64,000 nucleotides of DNA from Edolisoma coerulescens. Lineage: Eukaryota; Chordata; Aves; Passeriformes; Campephagidae. A program made the translations under genes and the position numbers. Positions 43,501 through 59,264 of the stretch are shown here, piece after piece; the stretch's first letter is position 1, and every line of letters starts with the position of its first letter. Location of the stretch: assembly GCA_013397115.1 (NCBI GenBank), contig VWZW01004136.1, forward strand, positions 1,235,913 through 1,299,912, given 5' to 3'. The notes below the pieces were generated by a model that saw nothing but the letters and a program-made list of their open reading frames with translations, was not told where the DNA came from and made no database searches.

Positions 43501-46500
43501 CCCCCTGAATCTTGCTCTTGAAATCTTTTTGGCTAGATGAGTGGAAAAAGATATAATACTGTGCATCAAGCCCAGCCAGCTCATTCTCAAACTCCCCAGG
43601 TGATTATCTTCCCATCTAATTTGAACTGTGTGAAATTATAAAAGACATACCAAACCATGCAGCACAGAAACTACTGTGCCAAGATTGATGAGCTCTTAAA
43701 TTGGACAAGATCTTGTGCCTTGCTAAGAAGGCAGAAGCATATAAACATTGAAATGAGAAAAGCAAAAAAGGGAGAAAAGGAACCAGCAAAGTTAAGTACT
43801 CTACTGGACTGAGTCCCCAAATTAAGAGTTGCAAACCATATGCAATTTCCACCTTAACATTTTCACAGCTTCAGGTTTGAGTCACCCTAATGTAGCTCTA
43901 AAGGACTGAGAATACTACTAGACACTACCTTCATATGCAGCTCTTCCCCTGTCAGCTTTTCGTGAGAGCAATTAGAGGTCTTTGAAAGTCATAAGCTTTC
44001 TATTTTCTCCCCACATAAACCCCATGCAGTTACAAGAGCAAGGCAGAGATGACCAACAAAACGATCAGTGGCCTGGCTAGCCTCTGAATTAAATTTGCTC
44101 TTTTTTCCTATCTCAATATTAAATGTTTGATGGGCAACAACAGGAGGTTTATAATTTCACAGCATAAAAATTAACTTTCATTATAATTCATGCTTGTAAT
44201 ATATGGTGTTAGTAAGCACAAAGTAGAGAAATTAACTCTCTTTATTATTCATATATACATAACAAACCTCAAATTGTAATGTCTAGGTGCTTAGCTGCAA
44301 GGTACCTGAAGTTTTATACATTTATAATTTATATTCCAGAAAAGTTTAAGTGACATTTAATTGCAGAGGCCCACTTTGTTGGAAGGGTTCAACACGAAGT
44401 TCAAAGGTTGACACTGACCTGGAGCCCTAGGGAAGTGGGATGGCCCTTAATTTATTATGAATTGATTTTGTTGCTAGTGGAGACACATCACAAAATTTGC
44501 TGGCCTCTTAGTTAATGGTAACCTTGATTCCAATTCCCTCACTGTGGAAACACAAGTTAGTTGGATACACATGTTCCTTGGTGTACTGTGGCAGCTGAAT
44601 GCAGAAGATGTGGAGATGAGAAAAAAACTAACAGAAATTCTGGGCAAATTCATTTAGAGACCTCCAACTGATAGGCTTTTGCCCTGCCCCCTTCTCCCTC
44701 TCCCCCCGCAAAAAGGAAAGTATTGTCAGTATTTTAACTGCTGAGAACAATGATTATAATTTTTCCATCCCCTTAGGTTTGTATGGTTGAATTTGCAATC
44801 CTGGATTCTCAGTGCTTTTGCTTTTCCATCTGAAGGGGAGACTGCTGCTGTAGAGCTCCCTCACACCAACACTGGGGTTGGACCAAAATCGAATGGTTCC
44901 CACAGCTTTGGCTGAGCATGTCAGCCACTCTGCTGCTATTGATCTGCAATGCCACTTGTGGAAATGACAAACTGAACTTCTTCTAAGCAGTTGAGAGAGA
45001 CATTTCACGCCACTAAATAACAATTTATTAGAACTGCTCATGTATTTTAAAAATGTGAATAATAGTAAATGAGTAGTACTTTCCACTTACCGCTAAAACA
45101 GGAAAATTTGAATGCCTTCAAGACACAAATTTCTAGGTGTGTTTACTTTAGTCAGACCCTTTTTGGCCATCTTCTTGTATATCACAAATCTTGTGAAACT
45201 GTTTCTTTAATTTTTGTGCAATCCAAGACTGAGAAACACAGGCTGCAGCATTACTAAGCTAGACACTTTTCATTGCAGAGAAAAGTTTGGAACAGTGCAA
45301 CCATGGGTTTATTATTGCAACAGAGGAGCAGGTTTAATTGACACTGTCCTACAGAAATAGGGGTCCAGTAAGGCCCTGAATTTCTGTCTAAACAAATGCA
45401 AATGGTGGATAATGGAGATAATCTCCAAAACCAGGAAAAAAGGAAAAAAATATGGGAGATGGCTAAAAATTGCATCTATTTATGTCTCAGACTCCAGTAT
45501 TTAACAACCACAGAAACCCAGAAACAAAAATGGAAAGTGTAGCATTAGTGGCACTCTGATTTCAACCCAGCCACAGCTATTTATTTTGAGAGAGAACACA
45601 GAAAGAGGAGGGAGGGTTTTGTGACAAAGCCAAAGGAGTGCTTCATGTTTCATCATATCCTGTTTTCAACAGTTTCAGTAGACTTACCCTACAATTAATT
45701 TTAGCAGCAGATCTTGCAGAACCCTAAGGATATCTGCTCTTTCCTGGCTTTGTGCTGCAGCATCTCACACTGAACTGATGATAATTCTAAGCCATAAACT
45801 TTTTCCAAGTTCATCAACGGGCTGTAAAGCAAATTATTTGCTGCATTCCAAAGCTCTAGATCACACATTAGTCTTCACTTGGAATGCTGGGAAGTTTGTA
45901 AAACACCTCAGTAATCTGATCTACTTGCTAATTGATCAACTATGACCTATCGATATTATTTTGGAGCTTAGAATGACAGAAAATTAAATTTTTCAAAAAT
46001 AGTTTGCCTGATATGCAGAAATCCAGTGGATCATACAAAGCTGATGTGCTAATGCAGAATGAAAATTAAAAGCATAGCATATACTCTATGAGGGCCTAAT
46101 GTAATTTTCATTAACAAGGCTAAAACTGTCTGTAGAGCATGTTCAGTGTATTGGATAGACTAGAGGCAAATTAATAAGTGTAGGATCAGCTATTTTTTAG
46201 ACTATTTTTCCTAACAAAAATGTTTATTAATAAAATAAAAGTATTTAATAATAAAAGGTTGAATTTAATGTGAGAGAAAATGTATCATTATCTGAGATGA
46301 AGTTTAAAGTAGCTTTTTTTTGTGGTATTGAATAAAAACAGGTTCCTAAAAATGAAGCTTGGGAACCAGTAACAGCAATATCACGTAGAGTACCAGAGGA
46401 TAATGGTAATTATACTCTCCACTTGCAAGCATAGCAAAATTATACTTAGTGTTATGAAAATAGGAGGGTGTCTGCTTCAATCTATGTGCTAATCTAGATG

Positions 46501-49500
46501 AAGGACCCTTCTTTGCTCAGAAATGATGTGACAGGAGAGGTGTGGATACACTCATATACACAAAGAAGACTATTTATTTATATGGCTTGGGAAACAAGAG
46601 GTGTGCCAGGCTTGAGCAACACCTATTATCATTTCTGCAGATAGCTTAGTGCCCTGAAATCAGTCCTGTGATAATTATTTCAGGACTTGATTAGGTGGCA
46701 TTGCATCAGAACTCCATTTTCTACTTTACATCCAAACCATTTTTGCAGTTCCAAAAGAAGATTCATCCCAAAGCAGTTGATAGTAGTAGGGTGAGAGAAA
46801 ATGTACTTTCAGAAATTGATAAGGAAGAACATGAATGGCTCAGGAAGAGGCAGGTGACACCGATCAGTGACACTGCTCATGGTAGGCTTATTCTTTAATG
46901 ATAACATACGAAAAGTCTGATGAGTACCAATATCTGAACATGGTTAGGTTGGTAACTGAAAACAACAATAACTGTTTTGTCTTCATTTATCCACCTTTTT
47001 TGTCAAGCATCAGAAGAAAAAAACTTGCAGGGAGGCTCAACTAGGTAATTTATATAAACAAGGGTTTCTCAATGACTTGGAACAAGAGCCATTTCTTAGC
47101 TGTGAGCTACTTGCATGTATTAGGCATGAGCACCATGTAGCGTAGATAAATTTACTACTGCTGATGGTCAATAATTTCCTTTTATTCTCATCTTGTGAGC
47201 TACTTCTAGACTATCCAACAGAACATTATTATGCAAGAAACCATATACTGACACTAACTTGACATGTTTTCAAAACTGATGTATAAAATGGTTAGTCAGG
47301 AACTAAAATTTCTATCTGCATCTTCAGCAAGCTTTTGTAAGCCAAACATAACTCAAATATACAGACTTTTTTTTTAAATTTACAATAATTACTATTGGAT
47401 TACTTCTAGAATTTTTGGTGCTTGAAACTATTTATGACTAAAAACTCTGACTTAACGTTTTTCAAAGATGACCACCTAAGTGATCATTTCTGCAAAACGC
47501 AAATCTTGTCATGCAGATGCAGCAATTGGAACCACAGAGAAAAGAATAGCTGAAGAAAATGCTTTTATTATGGCCTCCTTTCTCAGAGAACTATTTGATT
47601 CTCATCACAATAACAATGACTTTTTAGAAAAAAACATAGAAAGAAAATAACAATTACAACAGGTTAGTCCTTGAAAGACAGCATCCAGAAAAGGTCTGCT
47701 CCTACATTACAGATTTTGGAAACAATATTATCATTGTTACCTGGTTACTTCTGATAAACTAGTTATGCTAGCTTCATTGTGGGTTTAAAAAAACTTAAAA
47801 ATCACCAGTAGAATCTTTAGCCTTATAAATCAGATTGGTAAAGGTGTATCTACTCTATTCCTAAAAGCATCAGTAGCTTAACTTAAGCTTCATTAAGTAA
47901 GAATTTAGTAAAGAGCTATTGATAATTGCAGTAGAAAGAGCATGAATGTGATCACATAAAAGGACACTCTTTTTCTCTCCTGTCCTGAGAACTCCCTAAA
48001 GTTGAAGATATTACCTAAAATTGAAAAAGTCTCCCTTATGGCCTAGTCTCCCTGCCATGGACTGGATGTAGGAAATATGTTTTGTAAATTTGACTGTAGA
48101 CTAAAAGTCCAAATACCAAAGACTGAGCAAAAAAATTTTGAAAACTTTGTCCAAACAAATGTGTCACTGTCAACTAATACTTCTGAAAAAAATTCAGTGA
48201 GGAGATTTTAATGATCCAAGACGGAATCTGAGAATGTGAACTGTAATCCAGAGTAGACAACTGATTAGGGCAGCTCCATCTCAGGAAGTCCTTCTGATTC
48301 TAAGCAAGGTCTGTCTGCACCTACATTTATGCTATAGTTCAGACCAGGAGTACGCTTTCACATCACTCCTGAAGCACTGGTATTCATTACTTTTGCAAAA
48401 TCTATCTTATTCCTCTTTTTTAAGGTACTTTGCAGACCTCATTCTAGTTGATCTAGCCGGGGCAATAACTATACTGTGCCCAGTTCTGATTGATCCACCA
48501 GGGCCTTATTTATGCCAAGTCAGCATCTCTCACTAGCTGTTCACTCTCTTCTATTAAGAGATAGTTGTCATATGGTATCAAGAAGGAATCTTCTATGTGT
48601 AAGTTAAATAAATTCCTGGTGGCTATCTATTTTTACATTTTGTGTAAGTGCAAATGACTTTTAAAATATTTTAGAGTCTGGAAGTTGCTTCATTCATTCA
48701 TCGAAAATACCTTGACTTTGGTGACCTGAACACAAAGATTTAGTGAAAGACACTTAGTGGAAGGTTTCTCATGTGTTTCTTTGCAGCAGCTACTGATGAG
48801 CTACAGTGAGTGGGTAACATGGAGACACTGCAGGTATCTTTTGGGTTAAATTCCTACTAGGCTGACTAATTTAAAGTGGCTTTATTTCACTTGATAAAGA
48901 ATTATCATTTCTATCACTTAGACTCTTTAAATTTGTAAAACTAAAAAGATGCTTATTAAATAAATAAAAAAATTTTTGCAAGAAGATTTAGTAAGCCTAC
49001 CAGAACAAGGGTTATGACTGCTTAGGGCATCATGATCAACACAAGAACACCTTCTTGGAGCTTCCAGAGAAATACAAACATAATTCCTTCCTTAACACAA
49101 ATCCATTAATTTTCTGATAGGCACCTGGAAGGCCCAGGAGAAGCCCACAAAGAAACTGTTTAACTGTAGCTTTTCTCAGTAGAAGGAGCTGATGTTTATT
49201 GTTCAGTATTTACAGGTCTCCTCCAGATGTGCCAGAACTGGGACATGTGTCTTAGCACTGAGGACTTGTCCATCAATCAGAGTCTAGATAGTTCCAAAGG
49301 TGTTCCCTGACTGTTTCCCAAGCCCTTCCTTTCACTCTGCATAGCAGCGGGAAGTCACTGCAGGATGTGTTCTCATGTCACCTGGGCTGTGCAGAGATTT
49401 CCCTTTCAAATGCAGAAGTAGGTGAATTCCCATTCCTTCAGCAGCTAACACTGTAAGGAATAGCCAGATAACAATTTTTCTTCAGTATTTATAATATTTT

Positions 49501-52500
49501 TTCATGGTGAATTTGCAATCTACTACAAGGAAAAAACCAACTCTCTATAAATAGTCAGTTCCTAGCAGCTGGAACAATATCTCCTTTTTTTTTTTTTAAA
49601 TAGTAAGCAGTCCTAGAATCATATCTGAAATACTTAATTAGAAGAGCATTATATTTAGAATATCTACATTTTCAGGCACTCCTCTATTCACCAGTCTGCA
49701 ATTGTTTGACTAGGATAGAGTTTAATAATGCCTCCCAACACAATCCCCACAATGCCCACAAATTCATTATCAAGGCAAAAGCACCTGGCTTCTGTTCGGG
49801 ATTCCCATTGCAAGGTAATAGATAGTATTAATAGAAGTATAGTAATAGATAGAATTTGTAACAGATAAAGACTCAGAACAACTAATGTAATACATGCTTT
49901 GGTAGTGTAAGTAGCTCTAGAGCCCAATTTGCAAAGACTGCTCACTACAGTTAGCAGAATATCAGACAATGGATCTAAAGGCTGAAGACAAAACACGTCT
50001 ACAGAGGCCTTTTGACCTATATACTTTTTTATTCATCCCTAATCCATTTCCTATAACATTTCTGACTCTTCCATCAGACAGAACACGGTCTTCCTGTGTG
50101 AGCTGTGGCTTGTACCAACTTCCTAGCTGGCAAAGTCAATTTGCAAACCTTCACGCCCTTCTGGCAAAACTTTCAATCCTGAGGCTTGATTTACGAGGCC
50201 AAAATTCTCCATCCTATAGACCAAGCCAGAGATGACATAATTTTAACTGGACTACAAAATAATTTTTTTTCCTCAGATACTTGAGAATCAGGTTCTTTAG
50301 TCTCCCTTTTTCAAGATAAGACAAAATGTTAACAATGTTAACAATGACATGTGACTTCCTAGATGAAGTAATAACATGAGAATACACACAACTCCTAGTA
50401 TTTTGAAGAGGAGAATCTGTTTTGGACAACGGGAACGGAATACACAAAAGTCCTATCATTGTTTCAGTATCACATAACCCTGGATATAAGGTGCACACAA
50501 AGGCCTAAACATAGAAGAAAATGCAGAAATTAACTGAGGAGAACATAAAAACAAAGAGCTGCAAACAGGTGAGGGACAGGCATCTAAAAATGCCTGTTTA
50601 CAGGGAAGCATGACTCTTTGGGTACCTTTTTGTGCAATGTCCCTGGTGTGTATGCAAGCCAAGCAGTTTACAAGACCAGTGAAGTGCATGTGCTCTGTAC
50701 AGACAAATACTGCTGCCCTCAAGACAACACACTTTTCTCAAATAAATAAATAAGCTTCACACTAGTACTATTCCCTTCCATATACTAGTCATGAAAATGC
50801 TTTGAACTTAGACTTCACTAAATTATAGATAACTAGCTCCTTAAGTAAGGAAAAGATCATGTGTTTTTGAAGTGGTCACTCTTGTCCTTGCATTTGATTG
50901 TCCCCTTGTCTCTTGTATTACTCATGATGTTAAGCCTAAATGTAAGATTATCACCTTTTGGAGGCAAAGACCAAAGTATTAAATCTTTGAAGCACAATGA
51001 ATCCTAATTAGGTATAATCAATAATAATTATAGTTGTGTAATGGAAAATAGGTGAGGAAAAGGAAATGGCTGAGATCATAATAATTACTTTCTATTAGGA
51101 CTGGCAGGGAAAACTAGTGTGAAAAGCTGGCCACCTGAGAAAACAGATGCCTATTTATTTGGGTTTTCCTTGGAACTGAAATAGCTAAGTTAAAGTATAC
51201 CAAGTACACACTGAACATGATTTATAACTTTAACAAACTCTGGAAGCAAAGTGCATGAAGTACATGTATCTCTGAGGGGTTTGCTGTGGTAACCTCTTTG
51301 GAATGCAGCAATTACCACCTACGTGGCAAATTGGAAGTGTTACATTCCTGTACTAGTAATCCACTCCTCCATTTAGCCAGAGGTCAGGGAGGAGAAGCAG
51401 GTGACTCTTATGGAGGGAACAGTCAGAGCCACAGATTATTCTACCAGAAGGGCAAAGAAGCACTAGGTGTTAACCTCAGAATATAAAAGCCCCTCCACAT
51501 GGAATTAGAAAGCCCTGTTATACCTATGAGACACAAAATAATTTGGACAAAACTGTAAATTAAGTTCCCTGACACTTCTGATCTAATGTTTTATGTTCCT
51601 ACTGAGTGCAGGGCTAGGCCACTCCTGGTCTTCAGTGGGATTTTTTTTGTCACGATGGTTCCACAGAGAAGCTGCTGACCATCAAGGCTGTTGTGGGTAC
51701 AGAGTCCCTCACTGCTGTGCTAGACTGGGCACACAGAGAGCCACGGTAATCAGCTACTGTGTAGCATGTCTGGCAAATTAACTTGTAAGTCCTCTAATTT
51801 TTGCTCTGCACTAAGAAACTAGTGCCCTGCCTTCTTAGGGCCATCAGATCACTACAACCAGGGGACTTCTGCTCATGTGGATTGACAAATTAACTTTCTT
51901 GGGTTCTTCTAATCTGATGTGCCATCTACTAAATGGATTCCTTACAGGATGCATTATCTTTTTGCAATACATTTGAACACAATTATAATCTATAACCTTT
52001 ATGGAGAAGTATTAATTTGCTACAATCCATTATTTTAAAGACTTTCAAGCTTAGTATGATGTTATCCACAGTATGAAAGACAGGCTATTTATTAACATCT
52101 TATCACCCTTTCACAAAAGAATAGCATCCTTATAGCAACTGTAATTATAGAGATACAGCAATATAAATATCCTTAATGCATCTTTTAATTAGGTTTAGTA
52201 GGTGAAAATATTTGGGAGAGTCAACTCAAGGTCAGTTGCCTAAGGACCACTTTGCAGTGATTCACTACTCTGTAGTGATTCACAAAGCACCGAGTGAGAA
52301 TTTCCACAGCCACTCAACAAAATACGTTATCCCAGGTGCTACAGCCACACTCACAGTGCTGTGTGCACTGCTGACGCACAATGTGCCTTTGCGGCTCTGC
52401 TGTAAAAGGGTTCAACATCTACATCCATGAAGGTACTTGAAAGAGTTCCCAACATTATTTCAAATGAAGTAATACAACTGAGAATAAAGAGTGGACTGCA

Positions 52501-55500
52501 AAACAGCATAGGAAAAGGGTAAAAAGGAAAATACAAACACATCGCAAGTCAGAAGAAGTACCTGAGGAAGAACATACATCTCTTAGATAGTCCACAGGAT
52601 TTAGCTGTGGAGCTAGATACTTTCAGCTTCAAATATTAGCTTCACAGAAACAAAAGTTTCATCTTTAAGTAATTTCTTTTCATACTTGCAATGCTTTCTC
52701 TATCAATGTGGAAGTAAAACAAAGGTAGGAATGTGTGGCTTCCATTAATAGTGATAGAAACAGGTGTTTTTAGCATAGTAGATAAACCTGTGGTCTACAC
52801 ATCCGAAGATCTAAATTATGGAGTAATCTTTTAAAAAAGCAGCCTGCATGAAAGTAATACATAGACATAACTTTTGTGCATTAGTTTCTCATATGCCATG
52901 TAATTTTCTGCAGAATGTGGCATGGTGAATAACATCTCCAACGGTACTCAATGAATATTTGAGCTGTTTCATTGTATAAAACCATATGATGATCCAAAGA
53001 AAGAACTGTCCTAGAAAGTTTTGTGACACATTTCAGAACTCAGTTTGTAGACCATGCTTGAAACAGAGCCCAGAAAGCCGTTGTGTACAGCTAGGTCAGA
53101 CATGAACATAGGCTCTGAGGTTTCCTGAAGGCTAAACATAAGATGTGACACATGTGAGAACAAAGGAACTGTAAATTGCAGGAGGTTAATATTTATTTTT
53201 TATAAACTAAATATTTAACTATAGGTAGTGCAATCTAAAGCACAAGCAGACCTGCAGGCCTGCTGCAAAGCACGGTGAGATTTGGCATGGTGTGAACTGC
53301 TGTAAAATCCCTGGCACATGTACAGTGGGATTACAGATCAAGCACATACAGGTGAGTCCTGATGACAGGGCAGGCAGAAGCAGCTCCTGAGGAGGGCAGT
53401 GCTCAGACAAAACACCAGTGCTACTGGTGCACTGTGGGACACACCTAAGCAGGCAGAATTAACTCTGTACAGATGGGAAACTAACTCCGGACTTCTTATG
53501 TTTAAATGTCTGTGTTCTGCTGAATTTTTCACTCTCTAAAAGTATTACCCAGTCACTCCTCATCCATACGTTAACAACAGGAGGGGTTTTTTTTATTTTA
53601 ATAGTACCCCCAGCAATGAAAGCAGCATTTAGAGATCACATCCAAGAGTGGCAGCAAAATCAATGGTTCTTAGCTTAGAAGGCAGATACCTGTTCAGCTA
53701 AGTAGGATTTTGGTTAGCAGCATTCTTATTTTCAGCAGAAAACAGTTACTGATTTACTGTGAAGAGCAGTGAAAATGACCAAGCAGGAAACAAAGATCAA
53801 AACTTTCCAAAATGAGGTGTGTCCACAGCTAGTACTACCTGCCATCCGCTTTCCACAAGTTATGAACCTACCAAAAGTTCTCAGAGTACAGCAGTCACAA
53901 TTTTCCAAGAAAGGAAGATAAGGGCACAGAGACACCTACATACTGTGCCAAGGTCCCCTCAGTTAATTCAGAGCAATCCTTAAATTTTTAGAACCAGAAA
54001 CAAACAAGCATGAGTAGTGTGTACTAATCACTGTCACAACTATTTAGCATTTCAAAGCATCCTCACATGAGTTTCATGACAAAAAATTTTATGTAATACG
54101 ATATTTATCAGAGCAATAATAGCAAAAAACCCTAAAGATGTAGTATCCTTGACTTCTACTGCTTCCCCCATGTTTGAAAATATATATACATCAAATGCAT
54201 CCATGTTGAAAGAGTATATTTATTAGCAGTACATTGAGTATATAATTACAGCAGATTAAATAGAGTACACTGAGAATTAAATTTATGAGACAAAAGATAC
54301 TATTACAGTAATTATTATTCCGAGTTTCTTTTGTATATGACATCAAAAGACTTTAAAATGTTACATTCAAGCACATAAAATCTTTGAGTCTAATGTAGTA
54401 CTTACGTTTCCAGGGATTTTGATGACTTCTGGGTGAAATTCACAGTAGCATTTTAGCTATGCTGAAGAAGGGTGAAAGATGGAGAAATTGAGTCCACTTT
54501 AAGACACCATAGTGAACTGGCTGAAGAGCTGGAAATAGGGCTAACAAAACAATGCACAATTTTGAGTTCAGCCAAGTGGAAAATGTTTCTTCAGCCTCTA
54601 CAGGAGTTCTCCTCCCCATGAGATTTCAATATGTAAAAAGCATCTAGTTTTCAAAAGTGAAAAAACAGACGAGAATTGAAATAAGTCTGGAAATTCATCT
54701 GTGGTTACAACTAGTTCCTCAAGCTGCTCTTCCCTTCAGTGGCCCAGAGCACTTAGTCAGAGCACTGCTGCGTGTTGGTGTAACAGCAGTAGAGCCCCAT
54801 GGCTGTGCTGTCTGCTCCACTGAAACACAGGGGCACACGGACCAGCCTGTAGGCCCCCACTAAGGTAAACTGCAGCTTCCCCCTCTCCATCATTTTTGAT
54901 GTACTACAGCGTGCAGCCACATCAGACATCAGAACTTCCTCTCCTTCCTGCTTCCTCCCTTTGAAAAACTCCACAGGTGAGGACACATCCTCCTTGTCTT
55001 TCTTTGGTGTTCACTTAGAAGTCCTTCTCCCTTTCTGTCATAACCCATCCTCAACCATCATCACATCTCTGACCTTCCTGAAGGATTCACTGACCACCAA
55101 GCAGTAGGTTGCTCTTCAGACAGTCAAACCTTAAGTTAAAATTCAAACACTGAATTTGTGCCCTCCAAGAGATTCTTTTTGAAAGAGCAATATTGCAGTT
55201 CTCCCTCTAAACAAATATTTCTGTGCTTTATAATTTGAATGGAAGTAGACATAGAAACACCCACTCCCCACAATTAAATGGACCCTTCTATGTTAAATGA
55301 AATCAGGGAGAAGGATGGGAAGCAAGATGACATTTAACAGAAAGATTCACCTTAGAACAATTGGTTCATAACCAATAAAAAGTATCTGCTGAAATTTGGA
55401 AGAAATGCTTAATTACCTAACTGAAGACTTCCTATCTCAGCTATTAAACTAATAAACATTAACATTTTAAATATTATAACTTTCAGACTTCTCTGCTCAA

Positions 55501-58500
55501 TCTTCCAGCACAGACAAAACAAGACTTTATAATAACACAAGCACAAATTTCTAAACCCTAATGTTTTTAAGGAATTTTTGTAAGCTCAGCTTTGAAAACA
55601 TGATGGAAATAACCAGAAGAACACCTGTCTACTACTAACACACTCACCCCTCTTATTCCCAGCTAGATTTTATTTGCTTTTAATATTCTTGAAGAGAATG
55701 TTTTCACCAATTTGATAAATCCAAAGTACAAAATTCTATCAGCCTTTTGGGACTACAGCAGAATTTAGAGTATGTTCTGTTACACTCCAGCAAAGGTACT
55801 GACAAGGAAGGTAAAACCCCCCTATGCATGACTGCTTTAAGGAAACAATTGTGACAATGCACCCTATCACAGTATAGACTCCCCACCCTGGAACAAGCAA
55901 TAGTATATCGCATTACCACATCTGATTTATTCTTTTAGCTGCTGTTTGCAAAGGTGTATAAACTGTCTAAAGACAAAATTACGCAAAAATAAACCTGCAA
56001 TTATTCAAGGCATGGGAATTAAATTATTCTATATTTACTCTGATCCAGGTGATAACAGCATCTGGTTCTTAAGTTTAACTAAATGGTGCCTGGAGGCCTT
56101 GGAAAAGCTCTGCAATAACCTAACTGTTCCAAACACATGAATATGGCCCTCCAGAGGCCTGCAGGGAGACCTGGAGCAATACCAGCCAGACAGACACTAC
56201 AAGAAAACAAAACCACCTCTTGAAGAGCTGTCCCAGTAGGTCTTATTACAGGCTTTACAAATGACAAAATTACTTTGAAAATGTGGGTGTTCCCATCCAG
56301 CTTCACCAAGTGGAATAACTGCTAGAAAACACAGCCTGTTAAAAACACACAAATTTGACAGCTAGAACTTAAAGCTGTAGGACAGAAGCACCTGGGCTTT
56401 TTCAGCCACAGACTGTACTTTTTCTTTTGTTATTGTATTTTATTTTATATAAAACTTCTAAGCCACATAAAATGACCTAGTGTTTCATATCACTCTTTTT
56501 ATTCTTTTTTTCTTACCATGTCTTAATGACTGACTCCATCTAGATTCCTTCCTACTGCTAGTATTCTTCTCCAGACTTCTCTATTACTGGACTTCATTCC
56601 TAGATTACAGCCTTACCATTACCTTTATCTAACAATAACATAACATAAATCTCAGGCCTCCAAATCTTTCATAATCCATGAGGACAAAGGCGTTCAAAGC
56701 AAACTCTCCCAAATCTAAAGCAAGCTCTGCTAAATCTAAGCACTAAATAGTTTTCCTGGGTCAAAAAAATATTAATTTTCAATTGGAGTTTCATCCTTTT
56801 TAGACTCCCTGTTTCCAGTTGATTGTCCGAGAAAACTGCTTTGTGCAAGCTGAATGCCACTAAAAAAAAAAATCCATGTAAAAACATACCTGAGTTAAAA
56901 TACCCACCATTATAGTGAAAGATTGCCAAGGCAGAATTATTTTCAGTTTTCACATTATTTTTTTTTTTTTGTAAATAAACAAATCATTTAAGGAAACAGA
57001 AAAAATTTGTCAGCAATTACAGAAGCATTAGATAAACTATGATGCAAATAATAAATAAATGCCTAACATACACCTGGTTTCATATCCTAGCATTTCCCAT
57101 TCTTTAGGAGATAAACTGATTCTTGAACTTTGCAATAAAACAGAGAAATAGATTATTGGAATTTTTAATAATGAAATACTCTTTAGTTCCAGTTAGTCCT
57201 TTAAAAAATCAAACTGTCACCATCAAACTGTCACCATCAAACCATCAAAGATGTATTCCTTTCCCACTGGCCCTAGGTGAGGATATATTACTGAAACATT
57301 TGCTGAACATTTAAAAACTTATGATTTTGATATGCAGGGGACTTGAGCCGTTAAGAGCCAGCAAAGCGAGCGTGGCTATGCAGAAATGCAGAGCCCTGAA
57401 GGGAGCTCGGGGGAGCTGAACGGCCCAGCCTGAGCAGGAGGCAGCAGGGCCACAGGGCCAACTGGCGCCACCCTCTGCTGCCAAGCTGGAAATGTTCATT
57501 TTTATCTATAATAAGGAGCTGCACTATTCTTGTCCCGTCTCTCATCCCCAGCTTTCTACTGAGGTGTGCACTTCCAGCCAGCACACTGTGCTAGTCCCTG
57601 GATTACCACACATTCAGGTAAGATCCCTTCTAAAGTGTCATCCCCGATACTTTAATCAATCATTCACATCCACAAAATTCACACATTAACTAACTTCAAA
57701 ATCCTACTCCAAGCTCTCCTAAGGCATAATACTACAACACATTCTGACAACACTTAACCTACTATTGCCCTCTAAAGACTGCTCTTGCTAAGACAATATT
57801 ACCTCATTATTTGGCTGCTCTTCAGGGTGTTACACAAGCAGCTGTGAGCCTTAGTCCTGTATTTGGAACCAATTGCTCATTGCATACTATTAAAACTGGT
57901 ACCCCTCTCCAGGTCTAGGCTGTATGTAGGACCCTTACAGACAACGGCCATAAAAACAATTACAAAGAAATTTTAAAATCGGCCCCTGAATATATCCCAC
58001 AAAAGAACAGATTGTTCATTCCGTAGAAACCTTTTCCTTGAGATGTCACTTGCAAGAAAAAAATCTTTCTTTCAGCTTTCTCAAATTTTTATATATGATT
58101 GTGACTCTAAAAGTCACCTTAAAAAAAGACTTCCACTATTATAATTTAATCTCACTCTAGAGCATCATGCTTTAAAATAAATTTACTTAGAAGTCTGTAC
58201 GTGATGTGACTGCAAATATCTTCCTTTAGAACTGACCAGAAAACATCATCTTATGCTTCTCACCACAACACAAAATTAAGCTCCAGTTAATTTGCCAGTC
58301 TGAGCTCAGAAATACAGAACTTCACAAGAAACTTACCTCCATTAGTACCTGGAGTCCACATCATCCAACTTAAGACCCTTGCCAGGCTGCAGCATAATTC
58401 TCTTCCTTCATGGCCAGCTTTCATTCTCATTGCAAAAAGGCGCTACACAAAGAATAGTCTCTCTGACTGAAGTTGTACTGAGATATTGCTGTGGTGCACA

Positions 58501-59150
58501 AAGGGAAGGGAAGTGCGCATGGATCTCACAAATTGCATAAGCTTATGTGAATTGAGGCGAACAAGTTTATTATTTGTCAAATACAGTCAGTGGGACTGAA
58601 CTTTGTGTAGTATGCTGAGATCAGTACACAGGGTGAACAGCCACCTGTGGCTGAAAGGTTGTAGGCAGAACAGACACATCACAGAGACTGAGATTTCTGA
58701 AAGAAACAGGTTCAAAGAGGTATTACACAATGAGACAAACATGTCACAGGCCAAGGACTGGACAAGTGTTTACAGAAACAAAAGAGCCTGCAACAGCACA
58801 GATGGCTCAGACTGCCACCTGACTAGCACAGACTCTTCTTTCTATATTATTCCCAGGTTCACTTTCGTACCACCACAAGTTAATTCTGCTTCAGAATCTG
58901 ACCCTGTAAATAACAGCAATCACTAAACCAGCAGTCAAGTTGTGCCTTGTTCAGCTGCTCATGCTCTGAAATCAACATTCCCCATTAAAAAAGGCCATTG
59001 GTCCACTTGGTCACCTGCACTTTGATGCAAAATTCAGAACTAGGAAGCCTCTGTTTTAATTTAGTCAGCAACTTCTGAGAAATACCAAATACACAGGCAA
59101 ATCTTGCAGAATGTTAATAGGGTTGAGCTCTCCCTTGTACCGCTACATTA
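40501..59150. other. Long non-coding stretch
   Basis: AT-rich sequence with only short chance open frames. Homopolymer T runs occur near 49585 and 56957. A small GC-richer spot lies at 57350-57490. Nothing here matches a gene or repeat that I can name; it may be intergenic or intronic. Confidence 0.55.
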
Positions 59151-59264
59151 AAACAACAGGTGTACAAGCTCCCAAGTTCTCACAAAACCCCAGATCCTCA
59201 TAGGCAAGTACATTTTCCTTCTCGCTCTTTCCAGGCACATTTAAAAAGGAAAACAAGCTGTCAG